Shown: positions 1 through 13,500 of the stretch, piece by piece | Layout of the letters: the number at the start of each line of letters is the position of its first letter | Numbering within the stretch: position 1 is the first letter of the stretch | NCBI GenBank assembly: GCA_035236585.1 | Contig: CP141126.1 | Coordinates: forward strand, 69,727,414 to 69,791,413 | Length of the DNA stretch: 64,000 nucleotides | Direction of reading: 5' to 3' | From: Warburgia ugandensis | Lineage: Eukaryota; Streptophyta; Magnoliopsida; Canellales; Canellaceae | The notes under the pieces: model-generated | Databases searched by the model: none | Seen by the model: the letters and a program-made list of their open reading frames with translations, nothing else | Told to the model about the DNA's origin: nothing | Position numbers and translations under genes: made by a program

Positions 1-45
1 CAGACTACTACTTGGGTAATTTTTATACAAATTCAACACTTATCA
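1..45 (-). mobile_element. Tip of an Athila-like LTR (start of U3), fossil
   Basis: The first 45 bases match, on the minus strand, the first bases of the other Athila-like LTRs here (compare the ends at 7,983 and 25,582), finishing on the plus strand in CTTATCA. The rest lies left of the window. The next bases (TAAAT, 46-50) would be one side of a target duplication that cannot be tested here. It probably belongs to an element inserted into the leader of element A. Confidence 0.6.
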
Positions 46-1060
46 TAAATCTTAATTTTAATTATTTAATTTAAATGGGGGGCAAGTGTGGGGTATGGTG
101 GCCTACACTTGATCTTTATAACAAACCTCAATTTAAGTTTTTCTCACTTTTATTTATTTTCTTAGTGTAGTTGCATTTAGTGTAATTGCATCATGATGTA
201 GTTCATTATCACTTGTTTCATATTATTTAGGGTTATTGCCATAGATTGAGCCTATTTAATAAAGATTAGCTTGAACTCAGCTATAACTAAGGCATAGGCT
301 GTCTGGTTGTAGTATCTTATCTATCAAGGTGTCGACCCTTTATTACATAGCATAGGTAGGCATTTGTTTCCTTTCTTTGCAATTGAATTGCATATTCACT
401 TGCTCCATAGTGGATGTTCACATTGATAGTAAGGGCCCCATAAGAACCCTCATAAGATAAGAACTGGATTTCATAACCAGATCCTTGGCCCTCCTAGTTA
501 ATCAAATCAATTCCTTGTATGATTGTGATCCCAAACCTTAAAGCTTAATTTAAAATCAAGTAGCAATATATTGAGGGCATCAAGCTCGTATGACTCTCTT
601 AGAAGGAAGAGATCTATTGTCACTCTTGTGACTAATAAGCATTGTCATTATAGTGGGTATGCAATATCCAAGTGATTTTCTCGTGCCTTTCATTAATATT
701 TTTTGTGGTCTAAATGCCTCCTTACATGAGAATTGTATTAACCACTTTAGAGAAGAACCTAGCTGGTAAGTAGTAGTCGAGCCTGAATAAAAGGAGGAGC
801 TATCTAGATCTAGGTCTAAAAGTTACCCCTCTATAAATTAGCAAAGATTATCAAAATAGCTTGTTAGTGGAATATTAGGATTGATTGTAGATCATATAGA
901 GTTAGGAGTCACATTTAGAGTTAGGTTGCATTATTTAGATAGGTTTTCATTTTAGTGCATGCAAAGTTGTCAATCTTAGAACATAGTATTAGTACCATTT
1001 GATCCTGAGATTGAACAAATGCATAAGTAAGCAGTATGAAATCAAATTCCTAGCCCCATG
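46..1060 (+). mobile_element. Element A (Athila-like Ty3/Gypsy): untranslated leader
   Basis: This stretch has no coding content. It matches the leaders of two other Athila-like copies: 57,064-58,350 on the plus strand and the split leader of element N on the minus strand. Shared landmarks include a GGGCCCCATA block near 435, a GTCTAAATGCCTCC block at 707-720, and the tract leading into gag near 1,060. In the intact family this is the region between the primer-binding site and gag, and carries packaging and translation signals. The 5' LTR of A is not in the window. Confidence 0.7.
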
Positions 1061-1069
1061 GCAGAACCA

Positions 1070-2783
1070 TCAATTGTAGTTGAGCACAAGGCCATAAGAT
1101 ATTTCATGTGCCACTCTAGTTGAATACTCCATCTTGCATCACATTGCCACCCAACCATGCAGATCACTTTGAACTTAAACCTGGAGTTATATAGTTACTC
1201 CCAACATTTTGTGGTTGAGAGAGAGAGAGAGAGTATCCAAACCTACATATCAAGGAATTCCTTGATATTTATGCTACATTCGAAGTCTGAAATATTTTGA
1301 ATAATTCTATTCAATTTAGGTTTTTCTTTCTTGTTGAAAGACAAGGCCAAATCCTAGATGAATTCTTTGGAGGTCAATTCCATTGCCACATGTGACCAAT
1401 TGTCTAAAAAGTTATTAAACAAATCCTTCCTCCTCCACAAGACTAATGCCCTTTGTAGGGAGATTATCAAATCCCTGCAAATGTTAGGAAAGGTGGAATG
1501 AATTGCTACAAAAGTGCCCTCACCACGGATTTGAAAAATGGTAACAAATTCAATACTTCCACGAGGCACTAACACTTCAAAATAGACTGATAATAGATGC
1601 AGCTAGTGGCGGTGTCCTCATCTTGAAAAGTGGGATAAAGGCATGGAAATTTTTTGAGACTTTAGCTGAAAATTTCTAGCAATGAGATTATGCTAATAGG
1701 AGAGAGAAAAATACCCAAGCTCAAAAGAAAGGAGGCCTTCATGGAATAGGAGTGACCATAGAGATGTGATATAAGCTTGACTTAAATCAAAGAATGGACA
1801 AGGTTGAGAATCTATTTTAGAAAATGGATGCGCGTTTTGAAGCCTTTGTGGCTAACAATGTATACACAACCTCCATAGGAGGGTTGTTCTATTTTTTCCA
1901 GTCTAGCACACTTAACATCAACCTATCCATCTAATAATGTGTTTCCTAAATATCTTTCAGAACAAGCTAATGCAATGAATGCATATAGCAACCCTAGCAA
2001 CAATGATCCATATTCTAAGACCTATAATATGGGATGGGCTAGGCATCTAAATTTTTTAGGGTTTGAGAATAGCATTAAAGGGGGTCCACCTGGGATTCCT
2101 CAAACCTTTCTTCATGCTCCACTACCACAACAGCCACTTTTTCAGTAGTTTTTGCAATAAACAAGTAAACCATCAATTGAAGAAGCCCTAAATCTATTTA
2201 TGAAGAGTTCTCTATGGTTCTAGACTAATACTAAACAAACCCTACAATGTAATTCACAATGCATTGTAAAGTTGGAATATCGTATGGGTCAATTGTCTAC
2301 CACCATAAGTAAAAGGGACAAAGGAAAATTTCCTAATCGTCCTATTTCAAACCTTAAGGGATAGCTTAAAATGGGGTCAAGTTCAAATAGAAAAAGACCC
2401 CTTGAGCAAGCCAAGTCCATAACTACCCTTAAGAGTGGCCATCAAATATATAACAAGGTAGGGCAGATTGAGGAAACTTTAGAGGAAAATGAGCAAGTTA
2501 AAACATAAGAGAAAGAGAAAAGACAAAAATCTCCTACTTCATCCAAGCTTATAGTGGCGACACCTTATGTGCCTAAAGCACCATTTCTTCAACTATTAAA
2601 ATATTCTAAGAAAGGAACTAATTTCTATGAGATAATGGATGTTTTTAAACATGTGCAAATCAAGATCCCATTACTCAATGCTATTAAAGACATTTTGCTC
2701 ATGCCAAATTTCTCAAAGAGCTCTACACAATGTACAAAAGAATGCTTCTTCACTGAGAGGTGATTTCTTTGATCTAGGACCAC
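1070..2783 (+). mobile_element. Element A: gag and protease-proximal coding fossil
   Basis: Plus-strand translation in several frames gives the plant Ty3/Gypsy gag core (Retrotrans_gag type) around 1,300-1,600, parallel to the cleaner minus-strand copy at 17,618-17,833. Pieces of the downstream gag tail follow (about 1,640-2,150). At 2,554-2,763 lies the linker that precedes the protease in Athila/Tat elements (a PLLNAIKDI-like stretch). In a living element gag forms the particle that packages the RNA. This copy is broken many times and cannot make a protein. A pure GA run at about 1,216-1,232 lies inside it. The coding stretch stops where an LTR remnant begins at 2,784. Confidence 0.75.
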
Positions 2784-3665
2784 TGTAATGACTCCAATTT
2801 TGTAATATTAAAATCCCAAGTTAGCAATGAAAAGTTCAGTTTTTGAAGATAAGGGCATTTTGGTCATTTCACTATTTACCTTGACTGAACCCAGAATTTT
2901 GGTCATGAAAATGTTACCATTAGGTGCATATCGGAAAAAGGAATCCAACAAGACCAAAATCACCCAAAACGGAGTTAAAATGAGCAAGTTATGGCCCTTT
3001 GAAGTTTAGGGGCAAAAATGTAATTTTCACAACAAACGGATTTATCCTGCAAAACACAGGGGCCCGTTTTGATACGGGCACCCTTCATCTTCAACCTCCT
3101 AGAGGGTTCTAGAACGGTAGTGATTGGAGGAGAAATCACCGCCATTCTGGAGGTTTCTCCATCGCCATTCAAAGGCAGTGAGAGCCCCCTCCAGAACCCT
3201 CTCATAGCTCTATAAACAGAGCTCTTAGGCGCCTCTAATGACAGCCCAAAAGGTTGAAGAAAACCCATTGTGGAGGAGTGACCTAGAGGGGAAACAAGGA
3301 GAAAAACCCAGCAACAAGCCAGGTATGCCTAAGATCCCTCAAAACCCATCTTCACAGTAGTTCTAAGATCAATTTCCCTAGGTTTTTGCATGAAAAATCA
3401 TGCAAAATGGAGCCCTGGAGAGCCACCAAGGACCCAGGGACGTCCCCTGGGCCGGTAGACCTTTGGAAAACTAATGATACCAAGGCCCAATTAGGACCTT
3501 AGGACACCCATAGGCATAGGGATGGACCCTTAATGCCTAAGTGATAAGACCAACTACTCTAAAACCCATAAAAGATGGGCCAAACTAACCTTGATTCCTC
3601 AAACCATGTTCAGGAGCGTACAAGGACAAAGGGGTTAACACGACCTAGCTAGGAGGTGCTCTATC
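2784..3665 (+). mobile_element. LTR remnant J, chromovirus-type, inserted in element A
   Basis: It starts TGTAATGACTCCAATTTTG, the LTR start seen after the polypurine tracts of chromodomain elements E and D. A promoter-like CTATAAAC sits at 3,210-3,217, about 430 bases in, which fixes the orientation as plus. Coding sequence of element A stands on both sides, so this is an insertion. The right end is not sharp: I could not match a target duplication to the flank ACCAC at 2,779-2,783, so the 3' end may be eroded. It is likely a solo or truncated LTR. Confidence 0.6.
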
Positions 3666-3699
3666 ACTACTAGATTCTTTTAAAAGAACTATGATTGTT

Positions 3700-5298
3700 T
3701 TGCAAAAACATGATGTAAGACAGAATTAGTGTGGATCGTAGTGGGACATAGAAGGGATTAGCGCTACTATGTGTATGCATAGAATTCACTGAGAAGAAAA
3801 TTCTAAACCATATATGGAAACATAGAGGAGCCTAAATCCCAACATGGAAGAGGTAATGAGAGGTGAAGTGCTAAAAATCCTAGATATTTGTGTCATCTAC
3901 CCTATATATGACAGCACTTGGGTTAGCCCAATTCAGGTTGTACCTAAGATGTCTGGAGTCATGGTAATCAAAAAATGAGGATAATGAGTTAATCCACACT
4001 CGCATGACCACTAGGTGGAGTGTTTGTATAGATTACTGAAAACTGAATTAGGTCAATAGGAGAGACCACTCTACTCTTTATTGACCAAATGCTAGAAAGG
4101 TTAGTCAATCATAGTTAGTATTGCTTTCTCGATAGATACTCTCACTATAACCAAATATCTATAGCATGTGAGGACCAGGAGAAGACTACCGTTACCTATC
4201 CTTTTGTGACCTTCCCCTACCATTCTATGCCTTTTAAACTTTGTAATGCTTTAGCTACTTTTCAAAGCTGTATGTTGAGCATATTATTTGATATGATGGA
4301 GAGTTTCTTAGAAGTGCTTAGGGATAAAATTTTAGTGTTTAGCTCTTCATTTGATCAATGCTTGCATGATCTAAAACTTGTCCTTGCTAGGCATTAGGAA
4401 AGAATTTAGTGCTAAATTGGGAAAAATGTCATTTCATGGTACAAAATGGCATTATTTTAGGCCACATCATATCATATAATGGCATAGAAGTAGACAAAGG
4501 CAAAGTGGATTTAATCTCTAACCTTCCTCCTCCAAGGACAGCGAAGAAAATCCACTCATTTTTAGACCATGTTGGTTTTTTTAGATAATTCATTAGGGAC
4601 ATTAGTAAAATTGCTAAGACCCTATGTAATTTACTTATGAAGGAGCAACTTTTGAATTTGATGATGATTGTATTAAAGCATTTTAGCACCTAAAGGATGA
4701 CTTAACTTCTGTGCTTATTATTCGACAGCCAGATTGGAGTGCACCATTTGAAATAATGTATAATGCTTCAGACTACAGGATCGAGATTGTGTTGGGGTAA
4801 CGTATTGATAAAATCCCCCATGTGATATATTATGCTACCAAGACACTCAATGATGCCCAACTCAATTATTCCACTATAGAAAAAGGTTTGTTGGTTATTG
4901 TATTTGCACTGGATATTTAGATGTCACTTATTTGGATTTAAGGTCATTATCTATTTGGACCATGCAACATTAAAATATCTTCTTCCTGAGAAGGATGCAA
5001 ACTTAGGATTATCTTATGGATATTATTGCTACAGGAGTTTGATTTACAAATTTGGGATAAGAAAGGCCCTGAAAATGTTATAACAGACCATTTATTTAGG
5101 TTTACTATGGAGCCCACTAGTGAGAATTTACCCACAACAGAAACATTTCCAAACAAACAATTGTTGCACATTTCTCAATTTCCTTGTTAGATAGATATAG
5201 CCATCTTGTCATAGGTCAAATTCTTAATCATTGGTCTAAACAAGATAGCAAAAGATTTATTGCTAAGGTAAAATACTTTAAATGAGATGATCCATACT
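3700..5298 (+). mobile_element. Element A: reverse transcriptase and RNase H fossil
   Basis: Plus-strand translation shows Ty3/Gypsy RT landmarks in order: the entry region of RT near 3,835-3,960; the MPFKLCNALATFQ block inside the single frame 4,206-4,397; and the thumb and connection near 4,400-4,680. RNase H follows from about 4,690, with a NYSTIEK block and a DHATLKYLL block near 4,870-4,990. The linker toward the integrase reaches 5,298, where element N starts. The match is closest to Athila-type elements. The enzyme copied element RNA to DNA inside the particle. The frame is broken many times. Confidence 0.85.
5294..5298. repeat. Target-site duplication ATACT, left side of element N
   Basis: ATACT at 5,294-5,298 touches the outer end of the 3' LTR of N. 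The same five bases at 25,583-25,587 touch the outer end of the 5' LTR. Five bases is the normal Ty3/Gypsy integrase stagger, so the pair marks one integration event. Confidence 0.85.
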
Positions 5299-7983
5299 TG
5301 GTTTAGCTTTAAAATTACTCTCAAGCACACGAATCAATGTAGTAATTTGCACATGAGAGAGGTCAATCCCACAAGGAATCTGATAGAATTTTCAATTGAT
5401 TGGATCTTATTTAAGTTGCTTAGCTTAGCCAAAGAAAGAGGATTTTGATTGACTAAGAATTTAAACAACATGGAACGGGAAACATGTATAAAATTAGAAA
5501 CATGAACTAAAGGAAACTTTCCAAAATAAAGATATTCAATGGAATTAGAAACTTTCCTAACTACCATGCATTCAATAAAATAAACCAATGAAAAACTACA
5601 ATGAACCCATAAGAAACTTAAACTAAGAAAACTTGCTAAAAATGAGCTTTCCTAAACTAACACTTTCTAAATCTAAAACTTTGTAGAAATAAAACTTTCT
5701 AATAGTAAATATGGAAGCTTTCTAAATCCAAACTAAAAACATAAATTACTTAACAATGATCATATAACCTAACCATGAACAACTAAATCATTTAGGACTA
5801 AAGAAACATTAACAAGATGATGTGCATGGAACTAATAAAGGAAGGAATGTAAAGTACAGATGGAACTTAGAATGCAGTATTCTGTCATGGTGTGCATGAG
5901 AACATGAGATTTGAGCATGAAATTAATGATGGAAAGAATGCATGTATGGGACATGGAAAGTGTGCATGAACTAAGACGCAAGAATGAAACATGAAACTAT
6001 GATGGATATTGATGCATGAATGGCACAAAACATAAATGAGAAATAGCAATGAAACAAGTAATTAAACTAAGTAGACACACCTCAAGGCCATGCACAAGAT
6101 TCTTGAGTGTGGTGCATTTGATGCTAAAATGTAAAATCCATATAATGAACCATGTTAATACTTGAATGATAGATGCATAGGATTAAAGGCATGGAATACA
6201 AACATGAACATGGAACTTAATGGACTTAACATTAGCAATATTAATGAATGTGAATTATGCATGAAATTAAGTCTTCATTGAATTGAAAGTTCATATAAGA
6301 ACTATGTGTTTTTGTACATGTAACATATGAAGGGAAATTATGTACTTTTCAAGGATCCAAATCTACGCAAAACTAAATCCAACTTTCACACTTAAATAAC
6401 CAAAGGAGCATGTGTGTAAATCCAAATATTATCAATGAGAAGAGAGGGAAAAGGATGGGAATGAGAATAAGGAAAGTAGAGAAATTTAAGGAGGATTCAA
6501 AAAAATTTAAGGGACAAGAACTTGATCTAAGGAATACAATGTCTTGACTATCACTACAAGAGAGTTGTGGACCTTGAATACAAGGATCTAGAGCACTAAA
6601 TTAAAATTAACAAGCAAGGAAAGCTAAGGAGAAAAGCAAGGAAATTAACCCATAAGATAAACAAACTAAGCAAAGTAAACAATAAAAGAACAAGATCAAT
6701 GACTAACTTGGAAACTAAGAGTGCAAAGCAAAAGGAAAAAGACCTAGAACTTCAACAAGAAAGGAGGCTTGGAAGGCTACAACCATGGGAGAATTATATT
6801 AAAGATATCTAAGGGAGAAATGTGGGAGGAGCCACTATTTTAGGAGGTAAGCATCTCTCCCTCTCTATGATGTCTTTGATGTGGTACCCCAATGAGACTT
6901 TTATAGGCTATGCAGTTTGTAACTTTGATGAGGATTGGTTCATAAAACATAGAAATTGGTGAAGAGTGCAAAACCATGGAATTATAGAAGGCAAATCACT
7001 AACCATGCGAGGGGTTTAGGAATGTAATTGTGGGATGAATTGGCTAGATTTAGAAGGTAGGTCAATCAAGGAAGGATTTGAATGGGCTAAGACTCAGAAA
7101 GAGGGATATGAATAGAAGTCATGGAGTCAAATTAGAAAGGGGTAGGTGGCATAGAGATAGTGGACATCTTAAGGTGGAAGCACCTCCTTTGTAGTAGGTG
7201 CGTCTCTCCCTTGTAGAAATTGAAGAAATCCTATGTATGGTGGTGAGTGGAGAGAGAGAGAGAGAGATGGGAAGAAATAGAAAGGGAAAAGAAATTTAAG
7301 GGCTCTCTACCCATTGGCCCACATTTCATAATATCTTTCAATGTACTAATCTCCTTCTAATCCTTTCTAATTATCCCTTGAAATTCATGATTTCATTATA
7401 GGATAATTGTTTGAAAAGTCTCCTCCAATAGTGTAACTCCATGTGGCATTGTCTTAAGTGGCTTGGCTTCATTACTCACACACCCCTAGCTTTAATGGCT
7501 AGGCTTGTCACCTTTTCTCGTGGCTCAAATGGCTTAGGTGGATTTCATGGTCCCCATGCAATGGTGGTGAAAATGCATGGCTTGTGCATGGGCACATTTT
7601 AGTCATTTTTGGATCTTCTCATTGCTTTCTTGCTTGCCTAGAGATGATCTTGAACCTTGATTTATCTTTTAAATGTTGAAATTTGGGACTTTGGCCTTCT
7701 TTTGATCTTGATCTTCAAATCTCATCTTTCTAGATATTGGTCATTGGATCATCTTCTCAACACTTACAAAAGAGTACAACCCTAATTAAATCCTATAAAA
7801 TTATGGTAATTCACATACCTACTCTTGATTAGCTCTTGAACATGCCAAATATCAAACTTTTGAATTCTTAGGTCAGAAATGCATGTGTTATGAAAGTCTT
7901 GGAAAATCCTAGAATAATGCACATAATTTGTAACACGTGGACTACTAATTGGATACTTTTTATGCAAAATTGAACACTTATCA
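5299..7983 (-). repeat. Element N 3' LTR
   Basis: This 2.7-kb LTR is on the minus strand. It starts at 7,983 with TGATAAGTG and ends at 5,299 in ...AAACCA. It is homologous along its length to the 5' LTR at 23,173-25,582. It contains GA-rich runs (about 7,251-7,264) and AT-rich stretches and no credible gene. It is preceded (minus strand) by the purine run TTGAGGGG at about 7,985-7,992, the expected polypurine tract for plus-strand priming. Confidence 0.85.
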
Positions 7984-9850
7984 CACCCCTCAACTAGAAT
8001 TTTGCAAGTCCTAGGAAAAACAAGTAAAAAATCATGAAAATACAAATGATTGTCATTTTTGTATGTACTCTCGAGTGTGCATTTAGCATATGCAACAAGA
8101 GCATCAACACCTAGGTTACCACTAGTAGACAAGTTACGACTTGTGAGGGTTTGCAATGAATAAAGGCAGCCACGATGAAGGAAGCTCTCACATGTGCAAG
8201 GTCCAGGGAAGGGGCAGACCATAAGGGCTTATAGTACACAGCCTTACCTTGAATTTTTCAAGAGGGTGTTTCCACACCTTGAACCCATGACCTCAAGGTC
8301 ACATGACAGCTAGTTTTACCATGCACCAAGGCTCCCCTTCAAATGAATATACCCATAAAATACCGTAAGATGATGTCCTTTATTTATCTAAAAAAATTCT
8401 CATCCATTAGCACTCTGATGGCTTCAATAACTTAATAAAGATGAATGAAAAATTCTACAAGTTAGAAATATACTAAAGCCATTTTATTACAGATATATCT
8501 CAGAGTGCAATGTGTGTATAGGATACATAAATCAAGAATTTTAAACAAATATGCTTATACTTCACTAGAATATTATCTTGACCTCAATTTCTCATTGGTC
8601 ACTTAGAAATAAAGTTCTTAAGGAAAAAAAGGTCGACAAAATTCTCTCTCTATGTGACCATATTGAACCATACTAATGGTTCACATAATCTGTTTTAAGC
8701 ATAGATGAGACAAAGGATTTATGATCCCTAAGAATAGATTCCACTACCAAGATCAGTAAAAATATTTCAACTTGATTCCTTCCTATTTATATCCTCATTA
8801 AGCTAACCTTCCACCTTAAGATCAATAGGACTTTAGATAGGACGACACATAGGCTTGGGATAGGTTCTAAAAGAAGGGTGTAAGGACTCAAATTTTCAAA
8901 TTTGAGTAGAGGTCTTCAATTGAATGTTGGCCATCTTTACTTATGATTACACTAATGTGAATAACTTTTCTATTTTACCTCTTCTTCTTCACAACTATTC
9001 CTTCTTTTCTTGATATTTCTTTTTGACTTTTCTTTCTATTTGTTTGAAGAAAGGCTTACTCTTTGTAAACACTTTGATATTTTTCACTTCTTTGACTTTG
9101 GTCTTTTTTCAACCTTCTCATTTTTGAAAGATTGGTAATGGATATTTTATATTTGGTTTTTTGGGTCAAAGATAAATGGGATGTTGAAAACAAAAGGCTT
9201 ACTAAGAGGCTTAAAGGAACTATCTAATGGTATAATATACATGGTAAGCTTTATGTCTTTGGGCTAAAACAAGGATGGCCTATATCATTTCTTTGGTTTC
9301 TTAAAGCTTATTACATTTAATAAATGTTTAGGAAACTTAGTTAGTATTCCTATTATTTTGACCAAAACAAAGATATTGAGATCTTTCAAAGTTATGTTAG
9401 CTGAAGAAATTATGAAATTATTTATAACCCTCAAAAATATGATAGTCTCTAAAACTCACTTGGGTGGATATGTCTCCAATGGTTTTCCTCACAATATCTA
9501 AGTCATAATCATCTATCTGTCTAAACTTATGCACCATGTGTAAGTATGTTTTGAGATTTAACTTTCATAAGATACTTCAAGACATGAATAAAATTTAAGA
9601 TTAAATATATGCATCTTAAGAAGTTAAAGTACAAGAAATAATAAGCTTCTAAAAATCCAATTCCAATCATAGTAAAGGAACTTTGACCTTAAAACTTTTA
9701 AAACTCAAAAAACTTTTTCTTTTTGCAGAAAAACTCAAAATCTCATGCATGTCTAGACCCCCAACTTGAACTAAACATTGTCCCCAATATTTTAAAACAT
9801 AGGACTCCTATATGATAAATGGGAAATGTAGAACGCCAAGTTTAACATCT
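7984..9850 (-). mobile_element. Element N: non-coding region between integrase and 3' LTR
   Basis: About 1.9 kb separates the end of the integrase from the polypurine tract. It matches the same interval of element A (26,480-28,521) in reverse orientation, including the pieces near 8,030-8,130 and 9,430-9,540. Many Athila elements carry an envelope-like frame here; I see no recognisable one. An Au SINE sits at 8,161-8,335. The 146-codon open frame at 7,782-8,222 (minus) runs through SINE, flank and LTR and is chance. Confidence 0.7.
8161..8335 (-). mobile_element. Au-type SINE (tRNA-derived)
   Basis: Read on the minus strand, the 175 bases start GGAGCCTTGGTGCATGG and contain the GTGACCTTGAGGTCATGGG block. 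A B-box-like GGGTTCAAGGTG covers about 8,275-8,286. Then come GGTAAGGCTGTGTAC and CCCCTTCCCTGGACC, and the sequence ends GGCTGCCTTT. This order of blocks and the length are those I know for the Au SINE family (about 180 bases) of angiosperms. Such elements are transcribed by RNA polymerase III and copied by LINE machinery. Similar ATTCATT strings flank it (about 8,153-8,160 and 8,343-8,350), but the right one is offset, so the duplication is tentative. Identity to consensus is judged from memory. Confidence 0.85.
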
Positions 9851-10561
9851 TCAGCTAGACATACATTGCTATGATGAATGCCAGACTAATGATGGATGGA
9901 GGTGTCATGGTACTACTAAGATGGGTCTTGGTAGACTAGTTCCTTTAGTAGGGTTTCTTCCACTTTAGGGTTTACCCACTTTAAGTGGGGTTTCATCCTC
10001 TACCCATTGACTTTGGAAATCTCTCCATCCTTTTCTATCACAATGGCCCCATGGGGACAAACATTATGTAATATGTAGGATCTAGACCATCGATATCAAA
10101 GTTTTCTAGGAAATAGATGTAATCTAAAATTATACAAAAGGACCTTTTGTCCTAGGGTGAAAGTCTTTCGCATGATCTATTTATCATAATTGCTTTTCAT
10201 GCAATTTTTGTATATCTTATCACACTCATATGCATTTTCCCTTAGTTCATCCAACTCATAAAATTGGAGCTTTATGTGGGTTTCAGTAGTACCTAAGTAA
10301 AAGTTTAGCATTTTAGTGGCTCAATATGCTCTATACTCAGTTTATTCTGGGAGATGGAAGGCCTTACCATACATCTAGTGGTAGTATGATATGCCTATGG
10401 GGGTCTTATATGAAGTATGATAGGCCCATAAAGCATCACTAAGTCTTAAAGACTAGACTTTCTTATTTGAATTGATTGTAACATCATATTGCTTCATTAA
10501 GATCTCAAAAACTCTTGCAAAAGTGTTTCCCTCCATCACTAATTATGGAATCAAGAGTACT
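9850..10561 (-). mobile_element. Element N: integrase, C-terminal half (fossil)
   Basis: Minus-strand translation gives the second half of an Athila-type integrase. It shows the region after the second catalytic Asp, an ALWAYHTSYKTPIG-like block near 10,410-10,440, the Athila-typical stretch leading to LNFYL and LQFYELDEL near 10,280-10,350, and a GQKVLLYN-like C-terminal motif near 10,130. It stops at the insertion of S1. The N-terminal half is at 14,796-15,340. It is broken many times. Confidence 0.8.
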
Positions 10562-13500
10562 TGCAACACCTCAGGATTTTCATGAAAGGATTTTGTGTTT
10601 ATTTCAAAAGATGGCGTGCCTCTAAATTGTAAAATACAAAAACAGCAGAAGATTTTTCTTTGAAATTCATTTTTACAAAAGCCTGGATGTCACCTCAACT
10701 CTCATACTATACATAGCATAGTTTTTATAGTAGATAGACATTCATTTTATGAAACAATAGGACCCATCTAGTGGTTCACATACACAACCCCTATAATCAT
10801 TATACTAAATGTCCAAGTAGCATAATCCAAATAACTAACTACATAATACAAAGACTTTAACAAAATATATACCTGAGTGCAGAAGTATGGCTATTGAACT
10901 CCTCTCCTTTGTGTATGTCTGTATCTGAGATATTTTAAACATAAAATATTTACAAAATCTCAGCAAGCTATACTTGGTAGGGGAGAGTTAAGAAAACATG
11001 TTAACTACATATGAATTAAGAATTTTATATCAATTAAAATATTCAATTTCATCATGAGACTTATACGGGATGAAGTTTACAACTTAGTTCATAATTCAAT
11101 TGTCTATAAGTCATTGATAAAATAGCTATTTATAATTCTTCTTCATCATATGAATATAAGAATCATAATTTAGAGATTTCACTTTACATGATATATTTAA
11201 TATATATAATTCACTAGTATTTTAATTATTTATCATTATCATTTTCCATATGATACCATACTCCAAATTTATGAATCATACCTGCATAATACATCTACCC
11301 ATTCACTTTCCCATACGAAAGTTTTTATGAAACTATGCCCTCCAACATATACATATAGGACTATATCATATATATTTAAATCATTAAAAGTCATACAAAG
11401 TTATAAACATAGTCCATAAGTTTTATAACCTGCATTCCCAGGCTATACTGGGTCTCATACACATACCCCTTACCATACAGGGTTTATAAAACTCCAACCA
11501 CTATTGGTAACATCATAAAAGGCATCTCATCATGCCATCATCATATAAGGCATCTCATCATGCCATCATACATGCACTATAGTGCATCAAATACAAGGAC
11601 CCCTATGCTACAGTCTGATCCGTACCAGAGCACTCGAATAACTACTTTCATACTCCATGGATACCAAGTGTGGAAAATCATCTACATCATGTCTATATGG
11701 GTAGACAAACCATCACGGTGGTGGCCTTCCCATATTGCCCCACCCGACATTTTGGCTCTCTTTGGGAACGGTATCATCATATATATCACATTTCGAAGAG
11801 CAGGTGGCCAAACCCTACTACTCTCCTAGCATAGCATCCCCAGGCCTATGCCTGTCTAAAACAAAACTCTCAGGCCACCATGCCTGCATGTAAAATAATA
11901 ATATATAGGCATCTTGCCTGTCCATAATATATATATATATATGAATATCCCATCATAATCATAACATCCTCAATTATTAGGTGATCACTCACCAAGGATG
12001 TAATGTAAAATCCTTGTCTCACACATCACATATGATGTAATGGTACCCATGTACCATAAATGTCTGTTTATCACAATAATAGCTATTATATTTTTAAGAA
12101 CAGATCGTGTGTATCCTTTAATATCCTTTAATAGGCTTTAATTATAAACATGTCATTCATGTAGCATTTCAATTAACAAATTTTCATCATTCACAAGTAA
12201 ACATTTTTCATCATCGTATATCATATGTAATGCACAATTTAAATGATATAATATTTATCATAAGAATAAGATCATGTTTAAAAAACATGCATCTTACTAT
12301 TAAGACATGCTTTCTCAATTCTCCACCTACCTCATGTGGCTAGTTCATCCATTTCCCACTAGCTGATCGACGATGTTGGTGAAGTCTCTGAGATCCATGT
12401 TGATCTAGTCCTTGTTCTTCACCTAGATCTGCCAATTCGAGTAACCATGAATTATTCTAATCAATTAATTCTTTTTAAACAACTTTAATAGTATGGATCA
12501 TAAGATTAGATCTTATTCTATACCTTGATTCTTCAATTGATCTTAGCCGTTGATCTAAATTAATGAGATCAACGTACAATTGGTTTTTAATCCTAGATAT
12601 CTATTAGGATTCTTTATCTTTACTTTCTAAGGGTCAAAATGGTCCATTTGGGTTATAAAAATGAAGTTATCTAATCTACAACTTACTTTATTATGATTAA
12701 ACTAAATACTAATAATCCTGGTCATTTAATCATTTATTTACAGTGTTTATATTGATCTAATGGTCAGATCTAACTCTGATCAGTTAGATCTAACATCTTA
12801 GTTTCAATGTTTCCTAAAGTGGATCAGTCAATTTGAATCTAATTTCTTCAATTTAGTCACTATCCTATTATTTTTAAAGTTATGAAATTCATCTGTGGTG
12901 TCTGATCAACGATCAAACATTAAAAAGTTACTATGTGAACAGTAACCGATTGGATGACTAAGATTGTCCGATCTGTTTGTAGTCAATTTACATTTAAATT
13001 CATCAATTGCTCCTACATTATAGTAATTGCATGGCTGTTTAATTCATCTCTGGTGTCTGATCAGCAATCAGATGTCAAATTTTTATTGTATGAATAGTAC
13101 CCAATCGGGTAGCTGTGATCATCCGATCGGTCATATAGCCTAGATTGACAATGTGAGTTGATTTTAAGGTTTGTCAATTGTGTATCTACCTACCCATAAG
13201 CTTAGATTGAGAAATGGGTGGTTGGATCATCCTTAATTTTAGATCTAGGATAGAAATTCATGGATCTAATAAATTTCACCAAATTAAGAATAGGGTTTTT
13301 TAGATCTTACCTAAAGGAGACGTGACAGTGTTTTTGCCCTTCCTAGGCATGCTAGATTGGCTCTGATCTACTTTGAAACAGTCCATCCCTAGCTGCGTGC
13401 ACTGTTCATGCCCCGATTTGCATTAGTTTCTTCTCTAATCATAGCCAAACTAGAGGGGTTTTGCTCATCTGGTGATGGAGGACGTGATGAATGGCTTAGA

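Noticed and set aside
2779-3670. Target-site duplication for LTR remnant J
   Set aside because: The left flank ACCAC has no copy at the probable right end, and the end itself is not sharp.
7782-8222. Open frame of 146 codons (minus)
   Set aside because: It runs through part of the Au SINE, the 3' non-coding region of N and the start of its LTR, so it cannot be an ancestral gene.
11925-11942. AT runs (also near 14,803, 38,092 and 62,763) as regulatory sites
   Set aside because: Simple microsatellites. Nothing ties them to a function.
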